A stretch of DNA of 64,000 nucleotides from JAHDVS01 sp964370985 (GTDB lineage: Bacteria; Actinomycetota; Thermoleophilia; Gaiellales; Gaiellaceae): contig CAYJLE010000001.1 in NCBI GenBank assembly GCA_964370985.1, positions 124,001 through 188,000 of the forward strand, read 5' to 3'. Each line of letters opens with the position of its first letter. The stretch's first letter is position 1. The position numbers and the translations under genes are program-made. Below, piece by piece: positions 15,393 through 23,812 of the stretch. Under the pieces are notes generated by a model. That model ran no database searches. It saw only the letters and a list, made by a program, of their open reading frames with translations, and had not been told where the DNA came from.

Positions 15393-16267
15393 TGCTCCGC
15401 CACACGTTCGAGGCAATGGGTACCGAGGTGGAATGCCTCGTGGAGGCCGATGCCCCGCCCCGGGCCCGGGAGGCGCTCGACGCGGCGGAGGCGGAGGTCA
15501 GGCGGCTCGAGGCCACGCTTTCCCGGTTCTCCCCGGACTCCGAGCTGTCGCGGCTGAACCGGGAGGGGCGGATCGTGGCCGGCCCCGACCTCATCCGGGT
15601 CGTCGAGCTTGCGCTGGCCGGGAGAGCCTCGACGGCCGGGCGTTTCGATCCGACGGTGCACGGCGCGGTCGTCTCGGCGGGCTACGACCGCACGTTTTCC
15701 GAGGTCGCGGCCGCACCGGCACGCGGCAACGACCCGTCGGACCGCTGCGAGGGACGTGTTCATGTTGACCGCGAGCGCGGGGAGATCCGCCTCGACCCGG
15801 GAGTCAGGCTCGACCTGGGCGGCATCGCCAAGGGCGACGCGGTCGATCGGGCCTGCGCGCTTCTCGGCGTTGCCGGGCCCTGCCTCGTCAACGCTGGCGG
15901 CGACCTCGCCGTCCACGGCGTGCCACGCGCCGGCGCGTGGCCGGTGTCGGTCGAGACGCCAACGGGCTCGGTCACGCTCGCAGTCCGGCGGGGCGGAGTA
16001 GCCACGTCGGGCCGCGATCGCCGCCACTGGCGCTGCGGCAGCGAGGAGCGCCACCACCTGATCGACCCTACGACCGGGCGACCCTCCGCCTCCGACCTCC
16101 TGCGTGTGACGGTCGCCGCCGGGACGGCGACGGAGGCGGAGGTGCTGGCGAAGAGCCTCTTCCTCGCCGGGGCGGACCGGGCGGCAGCCGCGTGCGACAC
16201 GACCGGCACCCCCTGCGTCCTGGTCACGCTCGACGGACGCACGATCCTCACCGGCGGTCTCGCATGA
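15392..16267 (+). CDS. apbE: FAD:protein FMN transferase (ApbE family)
   Basis: ApbE enzymes attach FMN covalently to Thr/Ser of extracytoplasmic redox proteins. The 291-residue product shows FEAMGTEVECLV at the start, FSPDSELSRLNREG and RFDPTVHGAVVSAGYDR. The family signature is LGGIAKGDAVDRA, followed by NAGGDLAVHG and HHLIDPTTGRPS. No clear signal peptide is seen. ATG 15392 is preferred to GTG 15389 because AGGAG at 15381 gives proper spacing. No partner with an FMN-attachment motif (S/T-G-A-T/S) is visible in the operon, so its substrate is unknown. Confidence 0.9.
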   Translation: MLRHTFEAMGTEVECLVEADAPPRAREALDAAEAEVRRLEATLSRFSPDSELSRLNREGRIVAGPDLIRVVELALAGRASTAGRFDPTVHGAVVSAGYDRTFSEVAAAPARGNDPSDRCEGRVHVDRERGEIRLDPGVRLDLGGIAKGDAVDRACALLGVAGPCLVNAGGDLAVHGVPRAGAWPVSVETPTGSVTLAVRRGGVATSGRDRRHWRCGSEERHHLIDPTTGRPSASDLLRVTVAAGTATEAEVLAKSLFLAGADRAAAACDTTGTPCVLVTLDGRTILTGGLA

Positions 16268-16833
16268 GGGCCGACCCGACCTTCTGGACGCTGGCGCGGG
16301 CCAGCGGCCTGACCGCGTACGTCCTCCTCACCGCCTCGGTTCTGGTCGGGCTCGCAGCGAAGGCGAGGCCGTTCGGAGCGGCGCTCAGACCGGCAACCGC
16401 GATCGATCTCCACCGGTTCCTGAGCCTGCTCGGCGTCGGCGCGGTCGCTATCCACGGCGTCACGCTCGCCGCCGACGCTGCCTCGCCGGTCTCCTGGCCC
16501 GCGCTGGTCGTTCCGGGGCTCTCGTCGTACCGACCGTTCTGGACCGGGCTCGGCGTGCTCGCTGCAGAGCTCGCGCTCCTCGTCGCGGTCTCGTTCTCGG
16601 TCCGCCGGCTGATCGGCTCGAAGGCCTGGCGGCGGCTGCACTGGAGCGCCTACGCGGTCTTCGCCGCCGCGACCGCGCACGGGCTGATGGCGGGGTCGGA
16701 CAGCGGTCGCGGCTGGGGGCTCGCCCTCTACGCCGGCTCGCTGGGCGCGGTCGGCGCTGCCACCGCCTGGCGACTCCTCGCTCCGCCGGCAAGGCGTGCC
16801 CGGCCGCCCTCGCGACGCGTACCCTCAGGTTGA
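16264..16833 (+). CDS. Ferric-reductase-like heme membrane protein
   Basis: The 189-residue product has about five or six transmembrane helices. Paired histidines in IDLHRFLSL, VAIHGVTL, RRLHWSAY and ATAHGLMAG have the spacing of a bis-heme cytochrome b fold as in ferric-reductase-like and MsrQ-type proteins. No flavin or NAD domain is attached, so electrons must come from a partner. The ATG overlaps the stop of apbE (ATGA). Together with ApbE it suggests a transmembrane electron path to a flavinylated external protein; this is inference. Confidence 0.75.
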   Translation: MRADPTFWTLARASGLTAYVLLTASVLVGLAAKARPFGAALRPATAIDLHRFLSLLGVGAVAIHGVTLAADAASPVSWPALVVPGLSSYRPFWTGLGVLAAELALLVAVSFSVRRLIGSKAWRRLHWSAYAVFAAATAHGLMAGSDSGRGWGLALYAGSLGAVGAATAWRLLAPPARRARPPSRRVPSG

Positions 16834-17081
16834 TGACCGGCTCGAGAGGACGCGTCGCTCTCCTGCTCGCCGTCGCCGTCCTCGCTGCTGCGGCGGCAGC
16901 CGCGGCCAGCCTGCTCCTGCTCGCAGTCTCGGACACGAGCGACGAGCCCGTGGGCAAGCTCAGGCCGCGAGCGGCCTCGATCATGGTCACAGCGCCTCAG
17001 CCGGAGACACCCGCCGGCAGCGTCACCGGTAGGAGCGACGACGACGAGCACGAGGAGCACGGCGAGGACGCCGACGACTGA
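16833..17081 (+). CDS. Small membrane-anchored protein with an acidic His-containing tail
   Basis: The 82-residue product has an N-terminal hydrophobic anchor (VALLLAVAVLAAAAAAAASL) and ends in an acidic tail SDDDEHEEHGEDADD. The tail resembles that of the first operon protein. ATG 16833 overlaps the preceding TGA by one base; a TTG at 16830 is also possible. No family is recognised. The shared tail type suggests that the two proteins act in the same external compartment. Confidence 0.62.
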   Translation: MTGSRGRVALLLAVAVLAAAAAAAASLLLLAVSDTSDEPVGKLRPRAASIMVTAPQPETPAGSVTGRSDDDEHEEHGEDADD

Positions 17082-17097
17082 CCCGCTCCGCGCCGGG

Positions 17098-17103
17098 TAC
17101 CCT
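17098..17103 (+). promoter_or_regulatory. -10-like element TACCCT for the SDR gene
   Basis: TACCCT is separated by 7 nt from GTG 17111, suggesting a leaderless transcript for the SDR-MarR-FIST unit. Confidence 0.45.
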
Positions 17104-17110
17104 CCATACG

Positions 17111-17878
17111 GTGCGGGTCGCCGTCGTCACCGGAGGCTCGAGCGGCATCGGAGCGGCGCTCGCGCACCGTCTCGCCGCGCGCTCGTACCGCTGCGTGCTG
17201 CTCGCCCGCGGGCGCGAGCGGCTCGAGCGGCTGGCCGGGGAGATCGACGGCGAGGCCGAGGCCTGCGACGTCGCCGACCGCGCCGCGGTCGAGGCGACCG
17301 CCCGGCGAATCGCGGAGCGGCATCCGGCCGTCCACCTGCTCGTGAACAACGCGGGCGTGCCCGGGCGTGCCGGGTTCCTCGAGCTCGAGCCCGAGCGAAT
17401 CGAGGAGGTCATGCGGATCAACTACCTCGGCGGCATCTGGTGCCTGCGCGCGTTCCTGCCCCTGCTCGAGGCCGGAGCGCCGTCCGCGGTGGTCAACGTG
17501 GCCTCGGTCGCGGGCACCGTCTCGGGGGGCCCGAGCGGCCCCTACTCGGCCTCGAAGCACGCGCAGGTGGCCTTTTCCCGAACCGTGAGCGCCGAGCTGG
17601 CCCCGCGCGGGATCCGCACCGTCACGGTCAATCCGGGCCTGACCGACACGGAGGGGTTCCCGCAGGATCGCTTCCTCGACCACCCCGTGTGGCGCCACGC
17701 CGTCGTCTCCGCCGAGCGCGTGGCCGCGGCGATCGTGGACGCTCTCGACAGCGGCCGGCGCGAGGTCTTCGTGCCCGGCTACTACCGGGCAGCGACGGCA
17801 CTCCAGGGGCTCGCCCCGGGCACCGTCACCCGGCTCGCCTCGCGACGCCCACCGGGCCGCTACACTCGAGACAGGTGA
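17111..17878 (+). CDS. Short-chain dehydrogenase/reductase
   Basis: This 255-residue classical SDR has the cofactor motif TGGSSGIGAALA, NNAG in the central sheet, catalytic Ser in VNVASVAG and YSASKHA carrying Tyr and Lys. An Arg in the second strand (LLARGRERLERL) is consistent with NADP use. The substrate is not predictable. The C-terminal end (GYYRAATALQGLAPGTVTRLA) resembles membrane-associated SDRs of the DltE/YqjQ type. The gene is followed by a MarR regulator with a 4-bp overlap. Confidence 0.88.
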   Translation: MRVAVVTGGSSGIGAALAHRLAARSYRCVLLARGRERLERLAGEIDGEAEACDVADRAAVEATARRIAERHPAVHLLVNNAGVPGRAGFLELEPERIEEVMRINYLGGIWCLRAFLPLLEAGAPSAVVNVASVAGTVSGGPSGPYSASKHAQVAFSRTVSAELAPRGIRTVTVNPGLTDTEGFPQDRFLDHPVWRHAVVSAERVAAAIVDALDSGRREVFVPGYYRAATALQGLAPGTVTRLASRRPPGRYTRDR

Positions 17879-18297
17879 GACGAGCAGACGAACCCCGTCC
17901 CGACGAGTATCGCCGGGCCGCGGAGTTGCGAGAGGAGCTCAGGCGCTTCCTGCGCGTCAGCGAGCGCGCCGCCCGGGGCAACAAGCTCACCCCGCAGCGC
18001 TACAGCCTGCTCCTGATGATCAAGGGCGCGCCCGACGGGAGCGAGCACTCGACCGTGACGGCGCTCTCCGAGCGCCTCCAGCTCGCCCAGAGCACGGTCA
18101 CGGAGCTCGTCCGGCGCGCCGAGGACGCGGGTCTGATCCACCGGGAGCCGTCCCCGCGTGACGGCCGCGTGGTCTTCCTCAGCCTCACCGTCGAGGGGGA
18201 GCGTAGGCTCGCCGCGACGGTGCGTGAGCTCGGCCCGGAGCGCAAGCGCCTGGAGGCGCTCTTCGCCGCGCCCGGCGGGCGGCAGCGCCGATCGTGA
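17875..18297 (+). CDS. MarR-family transcriptional regulator
   Basis: The 140-residue winged-helix protein shows the MarR core: LTPQRYSLLLMIKG, the recognition helix AQSTVTELVRRAEDAGLI and the beta wing REPSPRDGRVVFLSLTVEGERRL, where DGR is the usual wing tip. MarR proteins usually repress their own operon in response to small phenolic or oxidising ligands. GTG 17875 overlaps the SDR stop and the FIST gene start overlaps its own stop, so the three genes form one unit. Confidence 0.9.
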   Translation: MRRADEPRPDEYRRAAELREELRRFLRVSERAARGNKLTPQRYSLLLMIKGAPDGSEHSTVTALSERLQLAQSTVTELVRRAEDAGLIHREPSPRDGRVVFLSLTVEGERRLAATVRELGPERKRLEALFAAPGGRQRRS

Positions 18298-19466
18298 CGC
18301 GCGTCGCGGCGGGGCTCGCCACGGCGAGCACCACCGCTGCCGCGGTCGCGGACGCGGCGGCGCAGGTTTCCGCCGGGCTCGAGGGCCGCAGCGCCGACCT
18401 GGCCTTCCTGTTCCTCACGCCCGACCACCTCGCCACGGCCGACGAGGCGGCGGCGGCAGTGCGCGAGACGCTCGGGCCGCGGCATCTGCTCGGGTGCGTG
18501 GCTCAGGGGGTGATCGGGGGCGGAAGAGAGCTCGAGAACGGCCCGGCCGTGGCGCTCTGGGCGGCCTCACTTCCGGGCGCGAAACTCCTTCCCTTCCATG
18601 TCGCCCCGACCGGTGACGGGGAGGGCGTGGCGCCGAACAGCCTCCCGGATCTCGCCGGCGCAGATCTCGTCACGCTCCTCCTCGACCCGTTCTCGCTGCC
18701 GGCCGCGGGGCTGCTCGACCGGCTCAACGCGGACTACCCGGGCGTCCCCGTGGTCGGCGGCATCGCGACCGGCGGCGGGGAGCCGGGAAGCCAGGCCCTT
18801 CTCCTCGACGGTGCACTCGAGGGGGGCGGTGCCGTCGGCGTCGCGCTGTCCGGAGTCGCCATCCGTGCCGTCGTCTCCCAGGGCTGCGCGCCGCTCGGCC
18901 CGGACTCGGTGATCACCCGCGCGGAGGGCAACGTCATCTTCGAGCTGGCCGGGATGCCCGCGCTCGAACGGCTCCGCGGCGTGATGGGCGGCCTGCCGCC
19001 GGATCAGCGCCTGCTCGCCGCACGAGGCCTGCTCGCCGGTCTCGTGATCGACGAGAACCGGCCCGAGTACGGGCGCGGCGACTTCCTGATGCGGGGGATC
19101 CTCGGCGCAGACGAGGAAAGCGGCGCGATCGCGATCGCCGAGCAGGTGCGGGTCGGCCAGACCCTGCGGTTCCACGCGCGCGACGCGGAGTCGGCCGACC
19201 GCGACCTCAGGCTGGCGCTCGACGAGACGCTCGACGCGCTCCCGGGCCGTCCCGCGGGAGCGCTCCTGTTCACGTGCAACGGGCGCGGGACGGGCATGTT
19301 CGGCGGGCCCGACCACGACGTCGGCGCCGTCTGCGCCGCGCTGGGGGCACCGGCGCTCGCGGGCTTCTTCTGCGGCGGCGAGATCGGGCCGGTCGGCGGA
19401 CGGACGTTCCTGCACGGCTTCACGGCCACGATGGCCGTGTTCGCGTCGGAGGCGGCCGATAGCTAG
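18294..19466 (+). CDS. FIST-domain sensory protein (FIST_N plus FIST_C)
   Basis: The 390-residue soluble protein matches FIST proteins. The N-terminal half has ADLAFLFLTPDHL, HLLGCVAQGVIGGGRELE and VPVVGGIATGGGE. The C-terminal half has GDFLMRGILGADEESGAIAIAEQV, ALLFTCNGRG and LAGFFCGGEIGPVGG with FLHGFTATMAVF near the end. FIST domains are thought to bind small ligands such as amino acids and are often linked to signalling proteins. Here the protein stands alone behind a MarR regulator. Confidence 0.88.
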   Translation: MTRVAAGLATASTTAAAVADAAAQVSAGLEGRSADLAFLFLTPDHLATADEAAAAVRETLGPRHLLGCVAQGVIGGGRELENGPAVALWAASLPGAKLLPFHVAPTGDGEGVAPNSLPDLAGADLVTLLLDPFSLPAAGLLDRLNADYPGVPVVGGIATGGGEPGSQALLLDGALEGGGAVGVALSGVAIRAVVSQGCAPLGPDSVITRAEGNVIFELAGMPALERLRGVMGGLPPDQRLLAARGLLAGLVIDENRPEYGRGDFLMRGILGADEESGAIAIAEQVRVGQTLRFHARDAESADRDLRLALDETLDALPGRPAGALLFTCNGRGTGMFGGPDHDVGAVCAALGAPALAGFFCGGEIGPVGGRTFLHGFTATMAVFASEAADS

Positions 19467-20167
19467 AGGCCGGCGCGGCGGGTCAGGCGGAGAGCGAGCC
19501 TCCCGAGCGTCCCGCCCACCACCGCGTCGAGCACGTAGTGGTTCGCGGTCACGAACACGATCGCGGTCACGAGCAGCGGGTACCCCGGGGCGAGCCGACG
19601 CACGAGCGGGCTCGCGCTCGTCTCCCGCAGGCCACGAGCCGTGACGACCGCGATCGTCACGTGGATGCTCGGCATCGCCGCCAGGGGGTGGTAGAGCTTC
19701 TCGATCAGACCACTGTCGAGGTCGACGCCGCTCACCACCGCGACCGTGTCGACCAGGTGCTCGAGCTTGCGCGGCGGGGCGACCGGGAAGAGCAGGAAGA
19801 TCGGCTGCGCCCCCAGCATCGCGACCACGGCCGCCCGGCGGTAGCGGTGAAACCGGCGGTCGCGGCGATGGAACAGCCGCATCAGCCACGCGACCGTTAG
19901 GCCCACGTTGAGTGTCGCGTAGCCGAGGTTGAGCGCGATCACGAGGCGCCGCTGCGGTAGCACCGCCCGCTGGAGCGCCGGCTCCACGTGGATGCCGAGC
20001 CGCCGCTCGAGCGCCACGATCCGACGCGCGTTGTGCTCGGCCCGCTCGCGGCCGTCGCCGCGGAGCGCGGCGTGGCGCACGAGGAGGTACACGGCGTACA
20101 CGCCGAGGCCGATCGCGATCTCGCGACCGACCGAGAACCGCCGCGCTCTCCCCTCCCTGACCGGCAC
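19463..20167 (-). CDS. PAP2-superfamily membrane phosphatase/transferase
   Basis: The 234-residue product has about six transmembrane segments. It carries the phosphatase motif pair AAMPSIHVTIAV and ANHYVLDAVVGG, typical of the PAP2 branch that includes inositol-phosphoceramide-synthase-like proteins. The N-terminal EHNARRIVALERRLGIHVEP is also typical of that branch. GTG 20167 is preferred because an earlier start would run through the promoter region of the divergent gene. It overlaps the convergent FIST gene by 4 bp. The likely substrate is a lipid phosphate at the membrane. Confidence 0.8.
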   Translation of the reverse strand: MPVREGRARRFSVGREIAIGLGVYAVYLLVRHAALRGDGRERAEHNARRIVALERRLGIHVEPALQRAVLPQRRLVIALNLGYATLNVGLTVAWLMRLFHRRDRRFHRYRRAAVVAMLGAQPIFLLFPVAPPRKLEHLVDTVAVVSGVDLDSGLIEKLYHPLAAMPSIHVTIAVVTARGLRETSASPLVRRLAPGYPLLVTAIVFVTANHYVLDAVVGGTLGRLALRLTRRAGL

Positions 20168-20226
20168 CGGCCAAGTCTTTACTATCTGGCGACCGGGCGC
20201 GCCGCGCGCGATACTCCTGGTCGCAG

Positions 20227-21243
20227 ATGGGACACCGCTGGCAGACAATCCTCCGGCTTGCGATCGGGACGGCGGCAACCGTGGCCTTCCTGCTGCTGTT
20301 CCTTCGTATCGCGCACCTCGGCGACGCGTGGCGCGAGATCATGAGCCTGCCGTGGTGGTCGGCTGCCGCGGCCGTCGGCTTCGTCGTCCTGAACAGCGCG
20401 TTCATCGCGCTGCGCTGGCGCTACCTGTTCTCGGCGGCCCGCTACCGGACCGGCCCCGGGCGGCTGTTCACGGTCTTCTGCGTCGGAGCGGGCGCGAACA
20501 ACGTCCTGCCGGCCCGCGGCGGCGACCTCCTCCGGATCGAGTCGGTTCGCCAGCACTACCGGATACCGCCGTTCGTGACCGCGGGCACCCTGTTCGCGGA
20601 GCGCCTCCTCGACGGCGTCGTCCTCTCGGTCTGGATCCTGGTCGGCGCTCTCCTGAGCGGCCAGACCGGGATCCTCCTGCTGGCCGGGGTCGGGCTCTCC
20701 GCCGGCTGCACGCTCGGCGTCGTGATCGTCGGCCTCGCGGCGCGCAAGCCCGAGCGAGCCGAGGAGCTGGTCTGGAAGTGGACGAAGCGACTCCCCGGCC
20801 AGTGGCACGTTCGTGCGGGGCGCTGGACCGCGAACTTCGTCGAGGGCCTCGGCGCGTTCCGCGCCCGCCGTCCACTCCTGCGGGTGCTCTGGACCTCGGT
20901 CGCGATCTGGCTCGCCGACCTCGGGATGTACTGGGTCGTCGGCCTCGGCTTCGGGGTCGGCCTCGACGCGGGTGGCTACCTCCTCCTCGAGGGGGTCGGC
21001 AACCTCGCCCTGGGCGTCCCGGCGACCGCGGCGGGCCTCGGGTCGTTCGACTACCTGACTCTGGTCTCCGCCCGGGAGCTGGGCGTACCCGAGAGCCTCG
21101 GAACGCCGTACGTGCTGACCGTCCACGCAATGGTGGTGATCCCGGTGACGATCATCGGCGCGTTCTTCCTGCGCTCGGCCTTCCCGCGCGTGTTCCGCGT
21201 GCCCCGCTCCGAGCGGGTTCACGAGGTCTACCGCGAGGCGTAG
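20227..21243 (+). CDS. Flippase-like/YbhN-type membrane protein (UPF0104)
   Basis: The 338-residue product has about eight transmembrane helices and the family signature NNVLPARGGDLLRIE. The C-terminal segment GVGNLALGVPATAAGLGSFD matches the lysylphosphatidylglycerol-synthase-TM/AglD-like family. Members are proposed to move or modify lipid-linked substrates. A GATACT element at 20210-20215 lies 11 nt before ATG 20227. Neighbours on both sides are lipid-related (PAP2 and PlsC-like). Confidence 0.85.
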   Translation: MGHRWQTILRLAIGTAATVAFLLLFLRIAHLGDAWREIMSLPWWSAAAAVGFVVLNSAFIALRWRYLFSAARYRTGPGRLFTVFCVGAGANNVLPARGGDLLRIESVRQHYRIPPFVTAGTLFAERLLDGVVLSVWILVGALLSGQTGILLLAGVGLSAGCTLGVVIVGLAARKPERAEELVWKWTKRLPGQWHVRAGRWTANFVEGLGAFRARRPLLRVLWTSVAIWLADLGMYWVVGLGFGVGLDAGGYLLLEGVGNLALGVPATAAGLGSFDYLTLVSARELGVPESLGTPYVLTVHAMVVIPVTIIGAFFLRSAFPRVFRVPRSERVHEVYREA

Positions 21244-21251
21244 CGCCTGCG

Positions 21252-22493
21252 CTACTCCGCTCGCGCGCTCTCGTGCTCCCGGGCAGAGCGGGCGATCAGG
21301 GGGTCGAGGGCGACCCGCTCCGCGTCGAGGACGAGCGTCCGCCGGTCAGACGTCCGCGCCAGCCGCAGGTCGAGCGCCCAGGCGAGCGCGTCGGACAGCC
21401 GGCGCCGCCGCGTCTCCTCGACCAGCAGGGCCTGGTCGGCCGGTCGGCCCTCCGACCTCGCACGCACCACCTCGGACGCCAGGGCCAGGTCGAGCTCCGA
21501 CGTGCCGATGGTGGTGCGCCCCGCACGGGCGGCATCGAGCAGGCAGCGAGCAACGACCTGGCCGCAGGTGAGCGGCAGCGCGCGGCGCAGCGCGAGCAGC
21601 ACCTGGCCGTCGACGTCCTCCGTCCGGGGGGCGAAGGGCTCCCCGAACGCGAGCAGCGCGTGCGGCCGGCCCCGCGTGAGGGAGTCGTAGGCGATCGAGA
21701 CGGCACGGAGACGCCCGGCCCGGCCGCGGCGGACGATCAGGGAGAGGCCGCGGCGGAGCGGGCCGATCGAGCCGTCCGGGCTCGGCCTGCCTTCGGGGAA
21801 GAACAGCATCGGCTCGCCCGAGCGGACGAGCTCGACGAGGTCGCGCACCTGCTCGCCCGCGAAGAGCGTACGCCGGCTCCACGCCTCGTCGAGCGCGGGC
21901 GCGGACAGCTCGTCGCGCGGGTAGACGCGCCAGAGCAGGTCGGCGAACTCGCCCTTCAGCGCGTCACGGGCCGTGAGCGGCCGGGGCAGCCCGACCTCGG
22001 CGGCTCGCTCCGCAAGCTCGGCGAGCGCCGCCTCGGGCACGACGTCGGCGAGCGGTGTCGAGTGCGGGAGCGACTCGAGCGCGCGCCCGAGCCGCAGCAT
22101 GGTCGGGGTCGGATAGGGCAGTGGGTGAACCCGCACGCATGGCAGGATCCCACCCACGCGGATCGGGTACAGCAGCCGGCGGGCCCGAGGCGAGAGCCCG
22201 GGCGGGAAGCCCGCGAAGAAGCCCCTGTCGAACATGTCCTCCCGGGCCGCGAACCGCAGCCGTGGCCGCGATGGACGCCAGAGCCCGCCGGCGACGTACA
22301 CGGCTGGGCAGATGAGCGGCACGTCGCTCTCGGCCCGGTGCGTCGCCACGAGAACGTCTCCCCTGCAAACCCGGAAGCCGGCGGCGCCCAGCACCTGAAC
22401 GCGAAACGCCGCATGCACGTAGGCCCACATCCCGAGCGCGACGGCGCCGTAGAGGGGGTCGTATGCCGTCTCCCGCTGCGCTGACTCCCGCAC
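21252..22493 (-). CDS. PlsC-like glycerol-phosphate acyltransferase
   Basis: The 413-residue product carries the acyltransferase motifs H-x4-D (THRAESD) and FFPEGRPS, the latter equivalent to the PlsC FPEGTRS loop. A helical region of about 130 residues separates them, longer than in canonical AGPAT enzymes. The C-terminal extension of about 130 residues is rich in Arg, Leu and Ala and is not recognised. GTG 22493 is chosen because a TACCGT element lies 8 nt upstream; ATG 22511 would put the start inside that element. The acyl acceptor is unknown. Confidence 0.75.
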   Translation of the reverse strand: MRESAQRETAYDPLYGAVALGMWAYVHAAFRVQVLGAAGFRVCRGDVLVATHRAESDVPLICPAVYVAGGLWRPSRPRLRFAAREDMFDRGFFAGFPPGLSPRARRLLYPIRVGGILPCVRVHPLPYPTPTMLRLGRALESLPHSTPLADVVPEAALAELAERAAEVGLPRPLTARDALKGEFADLLWRVYPRDELSAPALDEAWSRRTLFAGEQVRDLVELVRSGEPMLFFPEGRPSPDGSIGPLRRGLSLIVRRGRAGRLRAVSIAYDSLTRGRPHALLAFGEPFAPRTEDVDGQVLLALRRALPLTCGQVVARCLLDAARAGRTTIGTSELDLALASEVVRARSEGRPADQALLVEETRRRRLSDALAWALDLRLARTSDRRTLVLDAERVALDPLIARSAREHESARAE

Positions 22494-22501
22494 GGCCGCG
22501 C

Positions 22502-22511
22502 ACGGTAGCAT
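22502..22511. promoter_or_regulatory. Overlapping divergent -10 elements
   Basis: The plus strand has TAGCAT (22506-22511), 7 nt before ATG 22519. The minus strand has TACCGT (22507-22502), 8 nt before GTG 22493. The two hexamers share two base pairs, so RNA polymerase could serve only one gene at a time. Confidence 0.5.
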
Positions 22512-22518
22512 TCCGAGG

Positions 22519-23037
22519 ATGCCGCGCCTCCGACCCGGGGATCCCGCCCCCCTGTTCGAGCTCCCCGGCGTGGATGGCCTGCACCACTCGCTGGAGGACT
22601 TCGAGGAGCAGCCGGTGGCCGTCGTGTTCTCGTGCGTCCACTGCCCGTACGTGATCGCCTGGGAGGACCGCCTCAACGCGATCGCACTGGACTACGAGGG
22701 CCGCGCCGGCCTGATCTGCGTCAACTCGAACGACCACATCGGCGACAGCCTCGACCAGATGGCCGAACGGGCTCGCGACAAGGCGTTCGTCTTCCCGTTC
22801 CTGCGCGACGAGTCCCAGGCCGTCGCCGAGGCCTACCAGCCGGCGCGAACGCCCGAGGTGTTCCTGTTCGACGCTTCACGCCGTCTCGTCTACCACGGCG
22901 CCCCCGACTCGAACTACCAGGACGGAACCCGGGCGCAGCCCTACCTGCGCCAGGCGCTGGACGCCGTCCTCGCGGGGGAGACGCCGCCGGTGGTCGAGAC
23001 GCCCCCGGTCGGGTGCACGGTCAAGTGGCGGTCGTGA
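22519..23037 (+). CDS. Thioredoxin-fold AhpC/TSA-family redox protein
   Basis: The 172-residue product has the fold start LRPGDPAPLFELPGVDG and the redox motif CVHC in VVFSCVHCPYVIAWEDRL. ICVNSNDH and the cis-Pro region ARTPEVFLFDASRRLVYHG follow. This matches the thioredoxin-family group related to peroxiredoxins, with a CxxC dithiol in contrast to the possible Sec protein at 9.3 kb. No signal peptide is seen, so it is likely cytoplasmic. The 3' end overlaps the convergent methyltransferase gene by 17 bp. Confidence 0.88.
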   Translation: MPRLRPGDPAPLFELPGVDGLHHSLEDFEEQPVAVVFSCVHCPYVIAWEDRLNAIALDYEGRAGLICVNSNDHIGDSLDQMAERARDKAFVFPFLRDESQAVAEAYQPARTPEVFLFDASRRLVYHGAPDSNYQDGTRAQPYLRQALDAVLAGETPPVVETPPVGCTVKWRS

Positions 23038-23812
23038 GGGGCGACAGCGGCCGCTTCTCCGCCAGGTACCAGGCGATCGACAGGGTCAGACCGTAGTCCG
23101 AGCCCACGCGGCGGAGCCCCACGCCGGCCGTCTGGCCGCACTCGAGCAGGCGCGCGACCTCGGCCAGGGCCGCCTCCCTCATAGCGCCCTCGCAGCCGGC
23201 TCGCTGGAGGTAGAGCTCGAACGTGATGTCCTCGCGCTCGACCTCGACGCGCCGGACCGTGAGCTCGTTGACGTCGAGCAGGGCGCGGATGTCCTGGTCG
23301 GAGAGCACGCGCACGTGGCTCGGGTCACGCAGCCGCTCGAGGCGGTTGTGCGCGAGCGCCTCGAGCGGATCGGCCGAGGCGATCTGATCGGCGAGCACGA
23401 GCCGCCCGCCGACTCGGCACACGCGGACGAGCTCCGCGAGAACGACCTCGGGCCACTCGACATGGTGGATCGTCCGCACGGTCACGACGAGATCGAAGCT
23501 CTCGTTCCCGAACGGCAGCTTCGTCAGGTCGCCCTCGACGAACGTCACGTTCGGGATGTCCGCGGCGGCCCTGCGGGCATGCGCCAGCATCTCGGGAACG
23601 AGGTCCACGCCGACCACTTCGCGCACGAGCGGGGCGAGCGCAAGTGCGACCGGGCCGGTTCCGGTGCCGGCGTCGAGGGCGCGCTCGTCTCCACGCGGGG
23701 CGACGAACACAGCGAGGCGTTCCCGCAGCGGGGCCACGCGCTGCTCGCCGAGCTCGGCCAGCTGGTCGGCGGTTGCGGCGAACCGCGCCCTCGTCAGGTC
23801 TTCCTGCGTCAT
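23021..23812 (-). CDS. SAM-dependent methyltransferase (UbiE/class I)
   Basis: The 263-residue class I methyltransferase has motif I LDAGTGTGPVALAL, acidic motif II VVGVDLVPEML, VTFVEGDLTKLPFG and motif IV DLVVTVRTIHHV. The layout is like UbiE/Methyltransf_11 enzymes acting on small molecules. Its ATG overlaps the stop of the upstream CCA-enzyme gene (ATGA), indicating co-translation. The methyl acceptor cannot be deduced. Confidence 0.85.
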   Translation of the reverse strand: MTQEDLTRARFAATADQLAELGEQRVAPLRERLAVFVAPRGDERALDAGTGTGPVALALAPLVREVVGVDLVPEMLAHARRAAADIPNVTFVEGDLTKLPFGNESFDLVVTVRTIHHVEWPEVVLAELVRVCRVGGRLVLADQIASADPLEALAHNRLERLRDPSHVRVLSDQDIRALLDVNELTVRRVEVEREDITFELYLQRAGCEGAMREAALAEVARLLECGQTAGVGLRRVGSDYGLTLSIAWYLAEKRPLSPLTTAT

